From positions 124,001-188,000 of the forward strand of contig NZ_MUKP01000006.1 of the NCBI RefSeq assembly GCF_002081715.1: a stretch of 64,000 nt of DNA, given 5' to 3'. Below, piece by piece: positions 25,144-34,564 of the stretch. The DNA comes from Nocardia donostiensis. GTDB taxonomy: Bacteria; Actinomycetota; Actinomycetes; Mycobacteriales; Mycobacteriaceae. A program made the position numbers and the translations under genes. The notes beneath the pieces are model-generated. The model had not been told where the DNA came from. It was given only the letters and a program-made list of their open reading frames with translations, and did no database searches. Within the stretch, counting starts at the first letter, position 1. The number at the start of each line of letters is the position of its first letter.

Positions 25144-26495
25144 GGGAACTCGAAGTAGCGGTTGGACTCCCACTCCGACAGCTCGGCGAACGGATCGCCG
25201 CCCGTGGTGTGGAACTGCATCCACTCCCATCGGCGCGTACCCACCCAGTAGTCGACGAACTCGTCCCCGAGCTGTTCACGCAGGACCGGGTCCGCCTCGA
25301 GAGCAACGGCCGCCTTGGTGATGGTGTCCGGCAACCGCTCGAGGTCGGGCACACACCACGCCAGGTCGCTGACCGGCTCGGGCGGTTCGATTGCGCCGTC
25401 GAGGCCGGCGATCACTCCGGCGAGAACGGCCGCGACCGCGAGGTACAGGTTCGCGTCGGCGCCGGGAACGCGGTACTCGAGGCGAGAGTACGCCGGGTGC
25501 CCGCACACCGCACGCACTGCGGCGCTCTTGTTCGCGATGCCCCACGTGATCGTCGTCGGCGGGCCGCTCAGGTCGACCAAACGGCGGTAGGAGGTGATCT
25601 GCGGAAGCATGACCGACGCCGCGCCCCGCATCGTCGCGAGCAGTCCGCCGACCGCGTGCCGCATCGTCGGCGACGGCCCGTCCGCGGCGTAGAACGCGTT
25701 GACCCCGTCGCGCTGCAGGGACAGGTTGATGTGCAAAGCCTGGCCGTACCCGGCCGTCGGCTTGGCCAGGAAGGTCACGGTGTGACCGAGCTCGAAGGCC
25801 ACCTCGCGCATCACCTGCCGGGCGCGAGCCCAGGCATCGCACACCGAGATCGGGTCACCGGGAACCAGGTTGAGTTCGACCTGCCCTGGCGCGTCCTCGT
25901 CGCTCCACGCCTCCCACTCGATGCCGATCTCGTCGAGGCGACGGGCGACCGCCGACATGTAGTGGATCCAGTCTTTCGACTTCGCGAGATGGTATGCGGT
26001 TCCAGCGGAACCGCCGAGCGGAGTCAGGTCGCGATATCCCTTGGCACGCGCCTCGTGGATGGACTCCTGGAACAGGGTCGCCTCGATCTCGACCGCGATG
26101 GTCGCGGTGAAACCACGGGCGGCGAGCCGGTCGACCAGCTTGCGGGCCAGGTTGCGCGGACAGACCCCGACCGGGGTGCCGTCGGCCTGCCAGTAGTCAC
26201 CGATCACCGACTGCAGGCCCGGTTCCCACTGCACGAGCGTCGACATGTCGGGTCGGAACTGCAGGTCGGAGATGTGCCCACGCCACTCCGGGAAGGCGAA
26301 GCCGAAGATCGGCGCGTTGCCCAGGTCGAGGCCGAACAGCAGATCGGCCATCGCGAAGCCCGAGCCCGCGCTCGCGGCGAACTTCTTGGGCGCGAGGTTC
26401 TTGCCGAGGAATGATCCGTCGTGGTTGGTGGACTCCAGTCGGACCGTGTGCACATCGGCTTCGAAGTCCACTGCAGCGGTGGCGGTTTCAGACAT
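25140..26495 (-). CDS. glutamine-synthetase-like gamma-glutamyl-amine ligase
   Basis: A 451-residue GS-family protein. Family landmarks include the N-terminal beta-grasp region NHDGSFLGKN, ATP/Glu residues in AVEIEATLF, GQALHINLSLQRDG (the HxN element), YRRLVDLSGPPTTITWG and SRLEYRVPGADANLYLAVAA. It lacks the adenylylation-site context of GlnA and, by its neighbours, belongs with gamma-glutamylpolyamine/gamma-glutamylanilide/isopropylamide synthetases, which join glutamate to an amine with ATP. The start ATG 26495 overlaps the SCP2-like stop by 8 bases, and its own stop overlaps the amidotransferase start. Confidence 0.9.
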   Translation of the reverse strand: MSETATAAVDFEADVHTVRLESTNHDGSFLGKNLAPKKFAASAGSGFAMADLLFGLDLGNAPIFGFAFPEWRGHISDLQFRPDMSTLVQWEPGLQSVIGDYWQADGTPVGVCPRNLARKLVDRLAARGFTATIAVEIEATLFQESIHEARAKGYRDLTPLGGSAGTAYHLAKSKDWIHYMSAVARRLDEIGIEWEAWSDEDAPGQVELNLVPGDPISVCDAWARARQVMREVAFELGHTVTFLAKPTAGYGQALHINLSLQRDGVNAFYAADGPSPTMRHAVGGLLATMRGAASVMLPQITSYRRLVDLSGPPTTITWGIANKSAAVRAVCGHPAYSRLEYRVPGADANLYLAVAAVLAGVIAGLDGAIEPPEPVSDLAWCVPDLERLPDTITKAAVALEADPVLREQLGDEFVDYWVGTRRWEWMQFHTTGGDPFAELSEWESNRYFEFP

Positions 26496-27150
26496 CGTAA
26501 CGAACCTTCCAGGATGCGGCGACCAGCATCGACAGCTGAGAGAACGTGCCGCGCACGCCGATGAGACCGGTGGACAGGGCTGCGACCAGATCGTCGGTGC
26601 CCGAGAAAATTCCGGCCAGCAGCTCCGGCGGGCCGGCGATGACGTAGTGGGTTTCCCCTTCGCCTACAACGACCTGATCCAGGCCTTCGGGGCCCTCCGT
26701 GGTCGCGACGAGCACGTCGGGAATGCCGGGGATCGACCGGGCCGCAGCCCAGAACGTCGCCGCAGCGGTCTTCCAGTCCGGCAGCGGCGGCGACAGCAGG
26801 GCGCTGGCCACGCCGGCGAACTCGCCGGCGCCAACAGGCTCGCCGACCGGGGCGAAGCGCTGGTTCAGGTCGACGGTCAGCGTGAGGTCGGGCTCGACGA
26901 ACACACCGCTCGACACCGCGACGGTACCGTTGGCGATGCTGATCGTGGCAGCTTGCGGGGTGTCGTGGGAACGGACCGCGATCGCGCCTTCCAGCCCGCC
27001 AGGTAGGAGGGAGCTGTCGGCGCGGAGGGAATCGGTGATGGTCCGGCCGATCAGCCGGGTGATCGGACTGGCGTCGTCCTCGATCCGGATGTCGACCCCG
27101 CCGATCGCGTCAACCCCGCGCGTCGCGGGACCGATCGTCGTTTCGGTCAT
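26488..27150 (-). CDS. SCP2-like sterol/lipid-binding fold protein
   Basis: A 220-residue protein with two SCP2-like halves: strands QAATISIANGTVAVSSGVFV and PDLTLTVDLN in the first, and LLAGIFSGTDDLVAALSTG then VRGTFSQLSMLVAASWKVRY in the second. Such domains bind hydrophobic ligands or acyl chains. No enzyme motif is seen. It is the first gene of the SCP2-GS-amidotransferase operon, behind site D. It may hold a hydrophobic pathway intermediate; that is inference. The start ATG 27150 has AAAGGA upstream. Confidence 0.7.
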   Translation of the reverse strand: MTETTIGPATRGVDAIGGVDIRIEDDASPITRLIGRTITDSLRADSSLLPGGLEGAIAVRSHDTPQAATISIANGTVAVSSGVFVEPDLTLTVDLNQRFAPVGEPVGAGEFAGVASALLSPPLPDWKTAAATFWAAARSIPGIPDVLVATTEGPEGLDQVVVGEGETHYVIAGPPELLAGIFSGTDDLVAALSTGLIGVRGTFSQLSMLVAASWKVRYDV

Positions 27151-27230
27151 CTTGTTGTCCTTTCGATTCGACGAGATCGTGTGCGCGGTACACCGTCGAC
27201 AGCGGATCCCACCTGGAACGTGAACTCATA

Positions 27231-27253
27231 GTCAATCGTCTAGGTCACATGAC
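27231..27253. promoter_or_regulatory. 23-bp GTCA-N15-TGAC operator, site D
   Basis: GTCA and TGAC ends with the same 15-base spacing as sites A and B, though with a different centre. It lies between the divergent SCP2 operon (start 27150) and the hydrolase gene (start 27306), so one bound repressor could control both. Confidence 0.65.
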
Positions 27254-27305
27254 TACGATGGTGAGGTACAGATCACTTCTTGTCAACGACCAACGAGGTT
27301 TTCCC

Positions 27306-28271
27306 ATGAACTACGACGCCCCCGCCTGGTGGGATCTGCTCGACGACCAGGCCGCGGCCGTGGCCCGGATGACCAAGCAGATCCTGCGGAAACCCCTGCA
27401 CGAGCTGGGGCCGGAGCAGGCCCGCACGCTGGTGAACTCGAGCCCGTCCACCGAGCCGATCACGCCACTGGACCATGTCGAACAATTGACCGTGCCGACG
27501 CGTGCGGGCGCGATCGAGGCCCGCCTCTACCGCGCGAACGGTGCCACCGCCGGCACCGCCGCACCCGCCCTGGTCTACCTGCACGGCGGCGGCTTCGTCC
27601 TGGGCACCTTGGACGGCTCCGACGAACTGTGCCGCGCGATCGCCGCCGGATCCGGCTGGACGGTGGTGTCCTTCGAATACCGCCTGGCGCCGGAAAACCC
27701 GTACCCGGCAGCGCTGGAAGACTGTGGCGACGCCTACGCATGGCTGACCCGATCAGCACCGGAACTGGGCATCGCCCCGGATCGGATCGCCGTCGGCGGC
27801 GACTCCGCAGGCGGCAATCTCGCCGCAGCCCTATGCCTGCACCTCCGCGAGGCGGGCAGCACCCTGCCCGTGGCGCAAGTACTCGCCTACCCCGCCGTCG
27901 ACGATACGTTCACCAGGCCGTCGTGGTCGGATTTCGCCGACGCGCCGCTGCTCGGCGCCGCGGACGCGCGCTGGTTGTGGGAGCAGTACGTCGGTGCCGG
28001 GCACCCGGGTGGCGATTACCTCGCGGCACCCATGCGCGCCGAGTCACTGCGCGATCTGCCGCCCGCGCTGATCATCACCGCGGAGGTCGACCCCATCCGC
28101 GACGACGCCGAGGCGTACGCGCAGCGGCTGCGGAGCGACGGCGTCCAGGTGTCGTCGACCAGGTACACCGGAGTCTTCCACGGCTTCTTCACCGAAGTCG
28201 CGGTGTTTGCGCAGGCCAAGCAAGCGATCGACGAGGTGTGCCAGTATCTGCGCGAGCTCGCGCGGACCTAG
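27306..28271 (+). CDS. HSL-family alpha/beta-hydrolase (esterase/lactonase)
   Basis: A 321-residue carboxylesterase of the hormone-sensitive-lipase group. The oxyanion motif is YLHGGGFVLG near residue 95, the nucleophile is in GGDSAGGNLAAAL near residue 165, the acid is in TAEVDPIRDDAEAYA and the His in GVFHGFFTEV. The start ATG 27306 has GAGG 8 bases upstream; the frame extends to 27249 but would include the operator region. It is divergent from the SCP2 operon and is a natural candidate to open the ester or lactone made by the BVMO. It is cytosolic, with no signal peptide. Confidence 0.92.
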   Translation: MNYDAPAWWDLLDDQAAAVARMTKQILRKPLHELGPEQARTLVNSSPSTEPITPLDHVEQLTVPTRAGAIEARLYRANGATAGTAAPALVYLHGGGFVLGTLDGSDELCRAIAAGSGWTVVSFEYRLAPENPYPAALEDCGDAYAWLTRSAPELGIAPDRIAVGGDSAGGNLAAALCLHLREAGSTLPVAQVLAYPAVDDTFTRPSWSDFADAPLLGAADARWLWEQYVGAGHPGGDYLAAPMRAESLRDLPPALIITAEVDPIRDDAEAYAQRLRSDGVQVSSTRYTGVFHGFFTEVAVFAQAKQAIDEVCQYLRELART

Positions 28272-28331
28272 CCCGCTCCCCTGTCCACCTGCCCGATACC
28301 CACGCATCCGGACACCCGAAGGCAGCCACGA

Positions 28332-28540
28332 CACACTCCACCTCAGAACCGCTCGACATCATCTGTGTCGGACATCTGTCTCGGAGCTGGCTTCTCCGGC
28401 TTCCAATCGCCCACCAGGCCAAGCAGAAAAACTGGCCGTTCGCCGGGTTCGAGACCGCGCCAGATGCCGGCAGCACCTGGGACTGGAACACCTACCCGGC
28501 GCCCGCTGCGAGGCTCCAACCCTCGCCACGCTCGAGGTCG
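28332..28540 (+). pseudogene. decayed N-terminal fragment of a second BVMO
   Basis: Spread over three frames are pieces that match the N-terminus of the intact BVMO in this window: STSEPLDIICVG, then GAGFSGF, then IAHQAKQKNWPFAGFETAP, STWDWNTYP and PGARCEA. Indels near 28365, 28405 and 28500 break the frame. Nothing after the GxWxxxxYP motif is preserved. It is a degenerate paralogue or a remnant of an ancestral copy. Confidence 0.7.
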
Positions 28541-28592
28541 GCGGCGGCGATCAGCGCATCGATCTCGGGGATTCCGGTGTGAGGATCGCCGT

Positions 28593-28800
28593 TTATGGTT
28601 TTCCGATCCACTGCTCGAAGACGGTTTCGATGACAACGGCCTGTTCGGCGTTTCCTGGCGCGGAGTAGCGCCGGTTTCGATGGAGGCGTGGCGGAAGCAG
28701 GGCTTGCAGCACCTGGGCGACGTCTGCGCCGCCCTGGCGCAGCCGGGTTCCGTAGGTGTGGCGCAGGGTGTGCGGTCGCAGGCGGTCGGTTCGGATGCTC
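28593..28800 (-). pseudogene. tyrosine recombinase (integrase) C-terminal remnant
   Basis: The minus strand encodes RPHTLRHTYGTRLRQGGADV, the RHxxG box of tyrosine recombinases, then VAQVLQALL, a frameshifted stretch equivalent to GHASIETxxRYS, and finally GNAEQAVVIETVFEQWIGK with a TAA at 28595-28593. The frameshift near 28690 and the lack of an upstream domain indicate decay. It directly follows the BVMO fragment. An integrase N-terminal remnant lies at 5.2 kb. Confidence 0.65.
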
Positions 28801-29313
28801 GGCGGTGGAGCGCTTCGGAGAACGTCTCGGCCCTGGTGAGACTACCCTGGCCATTTTGCTGGAGATGTGCTCCAACCTGTGGTCGACAGCCGAGGGCCGG
28901 AGGAAGCGGAAGGATAGGGACGATCACCTGCACCGATTGACGGAATGCCGAATGCGTTGCATCATTCGTAACGGGTGCCCGGTGTTGTCTGGGGCACCCC
29001 CGGCGGCCGGTGGCCGTCCGGCTCGGGTGTCTGCTACGCGTGCTTCGCGACTTCCGCGCACGGTGCACCCGCTTCTATCCACGATGCTTCGGCGTCCGGC
29101 CGTGAGTGAGGTGAAAACGAAATGGTTTACCAGTCGTCTGGATTTCCGGTGATCAGTTCGCACCCACGCCTCGGCACCCTTCCGCATTTCTGAATGCCAC
29201 CGCGCGGAGCGCGGTCCCGGCGCGTCGATGCCACAGCAATCGGCGCCGGACGCCGCTCGGCGCTGCGCCAGGAAGGAACGGAAACCAGCAGATGGACGGA
29301 AGTGGAGACAATC
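28801..29313. other. gene-poor stretch before the Stealth gene
   Basis: About 500 bases with no supported gene. The part next to 28800 may still be worn integrase sequence. The promoter of the Stealth gene should lie in its right half. No clear repeat was seen. Confidence 0.4.
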
Positions 29314-30777
29314 ATGGTGGACATGGGCGCGATGAACTCGGGGGCGGTGGAGATCCGTACGCGGACGACGGCGGGAAACCTCGCCGTGTCGGCTGCGATG
29401 ATCGAGGATTTCGGATACCTGCGAGCGGAGCTGGCGGCGGCGGAAGTGCCGTTTCTGCTCGTGCGCGGCAGCGAGCACCAGCTCGTGTTGGCCGCCGACG
29501 CGGCGCACTGCGCGATGGTGCACCGCGTGACGGCCGCCGCCGTGTCGGCGGGGTTTCGCTGCACAGAGTTGCGGCACAACGTATTCCGGCTCGGGCGTGA
29601 TAGCGACCCGGCGCATCACGTCGACGTGGAACTGTGGGAGTACCACGGCGACACGGTGACCTGCCCGCGCCCCAACGCGCTGACCAGGACAGTCTTCGAC
29701 CTCGCCGATGTCCAGCGCACCGAGGTGCGGCTGTTCGAGCGCAACTGGCCGACCTTGGTGGACATGTTCGCGCCGCAGCCCAGCGACGTCGGCTTCGACA
29801 TCGACCTGGTGATTTCCTGGGTGGACGGTTCCGACCCCGAATTCCGCGCCCGCCGCGCCGGGATGCTCGCTCAAGTCGCGGTGGGCGAGGGCGACGAGGC
29901 AGACGCTAGGATCCGGCAGATCGACGAGGTGAAGTACGCCTTGCGCTCGGTGTACAAGAACGCGCCGTGGGTGCGCAAGATCTTCATCGCCACCGATTCG
30001 ACGATGCCGGACTGGTTGACCACACATCCGAAGGTCACGGTGGTGCGTGCGGTGGAGCATTTCCGCGACACCACGGGCTTGCCGACCTTCAATTCGCACG
30101 CGGTGGAGTCGCAGTTGCAGCACATCGAAGGGCTCAGCGAGTACTTCCTGTACGCCAACGACGACATGTTCTTCGCGCGCCCCGTGCGGCCGTCGATGTT
30201 CTTCACCGCGGGCGGGGTGAGCCGGTTCATCGAGGCCGGCACCCGGATCGGACCAGGCCGCAACAACGAGCGGCGCAGCGGTTTCGAAAACGCCGCGCGA
30301 GTGAACCGAGCGCTGCTGGCCGAGCGCTTCGGCTATGTCATCACCCGGCACCTGGAACACACGCCGGTTCCGCTACGCCGCAGTGTGCTGCTGGAGATGG
30401 AAGAGGAGTTCGCGGCGGATTTCGTGCGCACGAGCGCGAGCCGCTTCCGGGCCGCCACCGATATCTCGGTGACCAACTCGCTGTATCACTACTATGCGCT
30501 GTTCACCGGTCGCGCAGTGCCGCAGGAGGCGGCGGAGGTGCGTTACGTCGACACGACCAGCCACGCCGGGTTGGCCATGTTGGACAGGTTGGCGCGCCAC
30601 CGCGATGTGGATTTCTTCTGCCTCAACGACGGCAGCTTCCCCGAGGTCGCCGAGGCCGAGCGGGTACAGGTCGTCTCCGATTTCCTCGCCGAGTACTACC
30701 CGGAGCCCGCGCCGTGGGAGCAGCTCAGTGCACTGCCTCGTCGTCCGATTCCGGAGTCGACGCCTGGCGCCGCATGA
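29314..30777 (+). CDS. Stealth-family sugar-phosphate transferase
   Basis: A 487-residue Stealth protein, the family of hexose-1-phosphate transferases that build capsular or cell-wall polysaccharide and, in eukaryotes, GlcNAc-1-phosphotransferase. The four conserved regions appear in order: CR1 [18 protein letters not shown] (near residue 170), CR2 [19 protein letters not shown] through [17 protein letters not shown]3 around [19 protein letters not shown], and CR4 [11 protein letters not shown] with [11 protein letters not shown]. The start ATG 29314 is chosen from a GTGGAG site upstream; the frame is open earlier. Its 3' end overlaps the convergent phosphodiesterase gene by 53 bases. Confidence 0.9.
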   Translation: MVDMGAMNSGAVEIRTRTTAGNLAVSAAMIEDFGYLRAELAAAEVPFLLVRGSEHQLVLAADAAHCAMVHRVTAAAVSAGFRCTELRHNVFRLGRDSDPAHHVDVELWEYHGDTVTCPRPNALTRTVFDLADVQRTEVRLFERNWPTLVDMFAPQPSDVGFDIDLVISWVDGSDPEFRARRAGMLAQVAVGEGDEADARIRQIDEVKYALRSVYKNAPWVRKIFIATDSTMPDWLTTHPKVTVVRAVEHFRDTTGLPTFNSHAVESQLQHIEGLSEYFLYANDDMFFARPVRPSMFFTAGGVSRFIEAGTRIGPGRNNERRSGFENAARVNRALLAERFGYVITRHLEHTPVPLRRSVLLEMEEEFAADFVRTSASRFRAATDISVTNSLYHYYALFTGRAVPQEAAEVRYVDTTSHAGLAMLDRLARHRDVDFFCLNDGSFPEVAEAERVQVVSDFLAEYYPEPAPWEQLSALPRRPIPESTPGAA

Positions 30778-31678
30778 CGTGCGGGATGCGCGCGGCGGGC
30801 GGGATCACGATGCCCTCCTGCGCGAGACGCCGCTGTGCTTGCTCCGGCGTAGCGGGTGTGCCAACGGTGCGGCCTTGCTCGATGGGAACCACCGAGTGCA
30901 CCACAGTATCCGGGTAGACGTGCACGTAGTTGAATGCCTGTGCACCGTCCCGGCCGCGCAGGCCACCCTGCTCGGCGCCGAGATCCTGGCTGTAGCAGGT
31001 AGCCGAGGCCACCGACACCGGGATGCCCGCGAAGGTCGCGCTGGTCGAGAAGTGCAGGTGGCCGGCGAGGATGGCCCGCACATCGCTGCCGTCGAGCACG
31101 TCGGCCAGCTTACGCTGGTCGCGCAGCTCCACGGCGACGGCGAGGTCGACCACACAAGGGATCGGTGGGTGATGCATGGCCAGGATGGTGCCGAACGGCG
31201 CCGGTTCGGCCAGCACCGAGCGCAGCCAGTCCAGCTGGTCGTCGGAGATCTCGCCGTAGTGGTGCCCGGGTACTGAGGTGTCCAGGCTGATGATGCGCAA
31301 GCCGTCGATCAGGTGCACGCGGTCCAGCGGCGAGGTCGATGCGTGCTCGCCGAGCAGTCGCGTGCGCAGTGTGCAGCGGTCGTCGTGGTTGCCTGCGACC
31401 CACACTATAGGCGCGGGCAAACAGTCAGCGAATGACTCGACGATGGCTTTGAGCTTGTCGTATGCGGCGGACTCACCCTGATCGGTGAGGTCGCCGGTGA
31501 ACACGAGTGCGGTCGGCTGGATCCGGCTGGCCGCGGCCTGCTCGAGCAACTGACGTAACCGCAGGTCAGCGTCCACATCGCCGTACAGGGGTTGTTCGCC
31601 TGCGATGAGATGGGTGTCGCTGAAGTGGAACAACACGTGATCCGGACGCGGGTACTCCGCGACTCTGGTGGTGGACAC
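30725..31678 (-). CDS. cpdA: calcineurin-type cyclic-nucleotide phosphodiesterase, Rv0805/CpdA-like
   Basis: A 317-residue metallophosphoesterase with all metal motifs: FHFSDTHL (DxH), [10 protein letters not shown] (GD), VWVAGNHDD (GNHD), LAMHHPP and [13 protein letters not shown] (GHxH). Family members, including mycobacterial Rv0805, hydrolyse 3',5'- or 2',3'-cyclic nucleotides with Fe/Mn. The C-terminal extension past residue 270 is hydrophilic. It is a single gene convergent with the Stealth gene; the last 53 bases overlap, so the two transcripts are antisense at their ends. Confidence 0.9.
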   Translation of the reverse strand: MSTTRVAEYPRPDHVLFHFSDTHLIAGEQPLYGDVDADLRLRQLLEQAAASRIQPTALVFTGDLTDQGESAAYDKLKAIVESFADCLPAPIVWVAGNHDDRCTLRTRLLGEHASTSPLDRVHLIDGLRIISLDTSVPGHHYGEISDDQLDWLRSVLAEPAPFGTILAMHHPPIPCVVDLAVAVELRDQRKLADVLDGSDVRAILAGHLHFSTSATFAGIPVSVASATCYSQDLGAEQGGLRGRDGAQAFNYVHVYPDTVVHSVVPIEQGRTVGTPATPEQAQRRLAQEGIVIPPAARIPHVMRRQASTPESDDEAVH

Positions 31679-32626
31679 CGGATCGAAAATCCCTCCCGGC
31701 GGATTGCCGCCATTGGCTTGATTCTGTCGTCAGAATAGCGGCGGATTACGAACAGGGTTCCCGACGCCCGGTGACGACATGCTTGCGAGAAAGTGAGCTC
31801 TAGGTGACGAATACCGTCTGAATCGGCCCGTGGGCTGGGGCGATTACCGGCCGCCGCGCGCATCGGACCATCATCTCGACATCCACGGCGAACAGTTAAC
31901 TGTGAATCAACTCACTCTGTGCGGCGATGGCGGCCGACGTCGCGTGATCGGCGTCGGGCAGATGGAGCGCCGAGGGCGGTCGGCAGCACGGCGACGTCAC
32001 CTGATGATCCGTCACGGGTAAGGAACCGGCTTCGGTTTCAGACCAGCGCCGTTCGACGTGAGGTGCTCAACGAGCCAGGTCCGGGCGCGGAGATCCCGTA
32101 GGAAGTGAGGAGCCCCAGGTCGCATACCCGAAGCAGAGGCGGCCCGGGGCGTTCGCTCCCAGGCGAGCATAGCTGCGGTAACCACCGTTGCGACCAGCTC
32201 CACGCGTGAGAATCTCGCCGCCTTGCGCACCGAGGAACGGCTGTCCCCTATCTCAAAGAAAGTGCCGGCGACATCGACAAGGCGCTGCAGCCGTACACGT
32301 GTAATGCGGTGACCTCGGCGGCATGCATGGAGGTCGAAACCACACGTGCCCAACGACGCAGGATCGACTCGAGTCGGGATTCACGCGGTCTGCGTAAGAG
32401 CGTCTCTACCACACTGGATCGGTTGCGGCTGTGCACGGGGTCTCCGGTGCTCAGTTGAATCTTGGTCGATCCACCAACTACCGGAGACCTCGCCGTAGCA
32501 CCAACTTCCCTACCCGCACAACGGTTTCCGCCTTCACGACACCGGACCTATGAACGCCGTCCAGTTGCCGGATGGCGAATGCCACAGGGGCCGTTGCGGT
32601 TCCGTGCCTATCTCTATGCTGTGCGG
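31679..32626. other. gene-poor stretch with a long inverted repeat
   Basis: Nearly 950 bases without a credible gene. ORFs on either strand look like shadow frames. A perfect ACAGTTAACTGT palindrome lies at 31892-31903, and a larger inverted repeat at 32439-32489. It may be a graveyard of mobile-element sequence, but no transposase remnant is recognisable. Confidence 0.45.
32439..32489. repeat. inverted repeat resembling abutted element ends
   Basis: GGTCTCCGGT at the left and ACCGGAGACC at the right are perfect 10-base arms; AGTTG and CAACT pair inside after a 4-base bulge. The structure could be a hairpin, or two insertion-sequence termini brought together. It sits 138 bp before the next gene. 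Confidence 0.45.
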
Positions 32627-33178
32627 ATGGACACATCAGCTTGTGAGCATCACTCGTTCCCGGAATTCGGGCCACTCTCCAATGCGACATGGGGAGGATT
32701 TCTGGCGGAGAACTGGGCGACCGGTGCCGCGGAACTGACATGGAGCATCTTCTTCGGCGGTTGGCCGGACGAGGATTCCGGGGTGGGATTTCACATCGAG
32801 GCGATTCCGTTCACTGTGCCGTCGTGGCGTGAGCTCGAAGGCGCGTATGCCGAATGCAGCGAGTTCGGCGAGCCGATCGAGGCCTACCTCTTCGACGATG
32901 AACACAGCAATTTCGAGTATGTGCGCATCCAGGCGTTGCATCAGGTCGGCGCGACGGTGCGATTCGCGATCGATCTGGCCGAGTGTGAGGTGGATCGAGT
33001 CAAGGTGGATCCGGACGAGCACACCTGGGCCGATATCGACCCGATGCGGGTGGTGGTGGATGCCGAGTTCGAGGGCGTGACCGTCCGGACGCCAGAGCAC
33101 CGCTTGGCCGATTTCATCGATACCACCGGTTTGGTGTTCGACGCTTCCTGCAATATCTATCGGCTGCCCGGTGATTGA
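32627..33178 (+). CDS. acidic hypothetical protein
   Basis: A 183-residue acidic, Trp-containing cytosolic protein: SFPEFGPLSNATWGGFLAEN near the start, AELTWSIFFGGWPDEDSG, and a C-terminal half with FAIDLAECEVDRVKVDPDEH. The start ATG 32627 is chosen over a longer open frame; GTG 32621 is two codons earlier. No family is recognised. The composition and acidity recall solitary immunity- or SMI1-like proteins, but no toxin lies next to it, so this is no more than a resemblance. Confidence 0.6.
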   Translation: MDTSACEHHSFPEFGPLSNATWGGFLAENWATGAAELTWSIFFGGWPDEDSGVGFHIEAIPFTVPSWRELEGAYAECSEFGEPIEAYLFDDEHSNFEYVRIQALHQVGATVRFAIDLAECEVDRVKVDPDEHTWADIDPMRVVVDAEFEGVTVRTPEHRLADFIDTTGLVFDASCNIYRLPGD

Positions 33179-33270
33179 TTTCTTCGACCAACTGACGAGG
33201 ACGTAGCCGACACGGTATGCGGCGCGGCACGAGATGAAGCCACTCATATCGTGCTGATGCGGGCATGCGG

Positions 33271-34434
33271 TCAGGCCAGCGCTCGTAGCGGAAGTTCCGC
33301 AAACGCGTAGGTCAGCCACGAGGGCCGCAGCCGGTACTCTTCGCGCGGCTTGACCGGCTCCAGCCTCGGATACTTCTCCAGCACAGCGCGCGCAACCTGC
33401 ACCGCTTGCCTCTCGGCCAACGCTGCACCGATACAGAAATGCCTGCCGTGCCCGAACACAAGATCGCGGCCCTCTCGGCGAGCAGGATCCAGGTGCGCCG
33501 ACCGCAAGGAGAGCAAGACCGTGTGCCCTCGCGGAATGGTCACCCCATTGACCTCGATATCGGCCAGCGGGAACCGCCGTAGCGCGTAATTCACCGGCGC
33601 CACAGCCCCCATGACTTCACGCACCATGCCAGCGAACTCCTGCGGCGCACCCAACAGCCGACGAGCCGACTCACCGTGGTTGCGAACCAATTCGTCCAGC
33701 ACTGCCGAGGTCAGCGAGGTGACGTTCTCGAACCCGCCGATGATCACCGCGAACGCAAGACTGATCAACTCCTCTTCACTGAGCCGGTCCTGCCCGTCCC
33801 GCGCCGTGAGCCAACCCGAGATCAGGTCATCAGCCGGCTCCCGCCGCTTGTCCTCGATCACCCCCGCCACCAACGTCAGCATCGCTGTCATCGCACCCTG
33901 TACTGCCGCGCCATCGCTGGACGTGTCGATCAGAAACATCGGCCGCGCCGCAGAACGGAACTCCTCCAACTGCTCATCGGGCAACCCCAGCAGTGTGCCG
34001 ATCACCTGCGGCGGCAGCGGCTCACACAATCCACCCATCGCATCGATCTCCCCCGCTGCCGGCAGCGCGTCGACCAACTCCGCGACCGCGGTCACCACGA
34101 CCTGCTCGTGCCGAACGTGATGAGCCGGCGCGAAGGCTTCCGCCGCCAACTTCCGCACCCGCCGATGCCGTTCCCCATCGATATTCAGCAGATTCTGATC
34201 CAACGCCGCCGGAAGGTTCTGCCCACGGAAACCAGTGGTCGAGTCCGACTTCGATGCCGACATCCGCGGATCAGCCAATAAACTGGTCACCGCCTGCCAC
34301 CCGGTGACCACCCACACCGGCGAACCATCCGGCAGCTCCGCCTGATGCACCCCCGGTTCACGAGTCCTGAGCTCCTCATGAAGAGCATCGACCGCATGAA
34401 TCCCTGCCGCGAACGGGCACCGCCCCAAGTCCAT
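33271..34434 (-). CDS. cytochrome P450 lacking ExxR and PERF motifs
   Basis: A 387-residue P450. The heme-binding loop FGHGRHFCIGAALAE is intact. In the I helix the usual AGxETT is GGFENV, losing the proton-relay Thr. At the K helix the near-invariant ExxR reads EVMG. Between DPA and the heme loop about a dozen residues are missing, including the PERF segment (sequence DPARREGRDLVFGHG). So all parts of the Glu-Arg-Arg triad except the Glu are lost, while the frame is intact. Start ATG 34434 is followed by LGRCPF; the frame opens earlier. Substrate unknown. No ferredoxin gene is adjacent. Confidence 0.85.
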   Translation of the reverse strand: MDLGRCPFAAGIHAVDALHEELRTREPGVHQAELPDGSPVWVVTGWQAVTSLLADPRMSASKSDSTTGFRGQNLPAALDQNLLNIDGERHRRVRKLAAEAFAPAHHVRHEQVVVTAVAELVDALPAAGEIDAMGGLCEPLPPQVIGTLLGLPDEQLEEFRSAARPMFLIDTSSDGAAVQGAMTAMLTLVAGVIEDKRREPADDLISGWLTARDGQDRLSEEELISLAFAVIIGGFENVTSLTSAVLDELVRNHGESARRLLGAPQEFAGMVREVMGAVAPVNYALRRFPLADIEVNGVTIPRGHTVLLSLRSAHLDPARREGRDLVFGHGRHFCIGAALAERQAVQVARAVLEKYPRLEPVKPREEYRLRPSWLTYAFAELPLRALA

Positions 34435-34564
34435 ACCCCCAGTGTGCCAACGCACACCCAAAGTTCTATCAAGAACCACGACAGAGGGTGTCGTGATTTG
34501 TTGGGAGCCTTGGTTCGACGGCCATCGGACAGCCCGATCGGTCAGTTCACGAAGGAGCGTTCAA

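Noticed and set aside
28924..30360. A 478-codon minus-strand frame opposite the Stealth gene
   Set aside because: His/Arg/Val-rich composition without motifs, while the plus strand carries all four Stealth regions.
32012..32353. A 113-codon minus-strand ORF in the gene desert
   Set aside because: No recognisable motif, no ribosome-binding site, and equally long frames exist in other phases.
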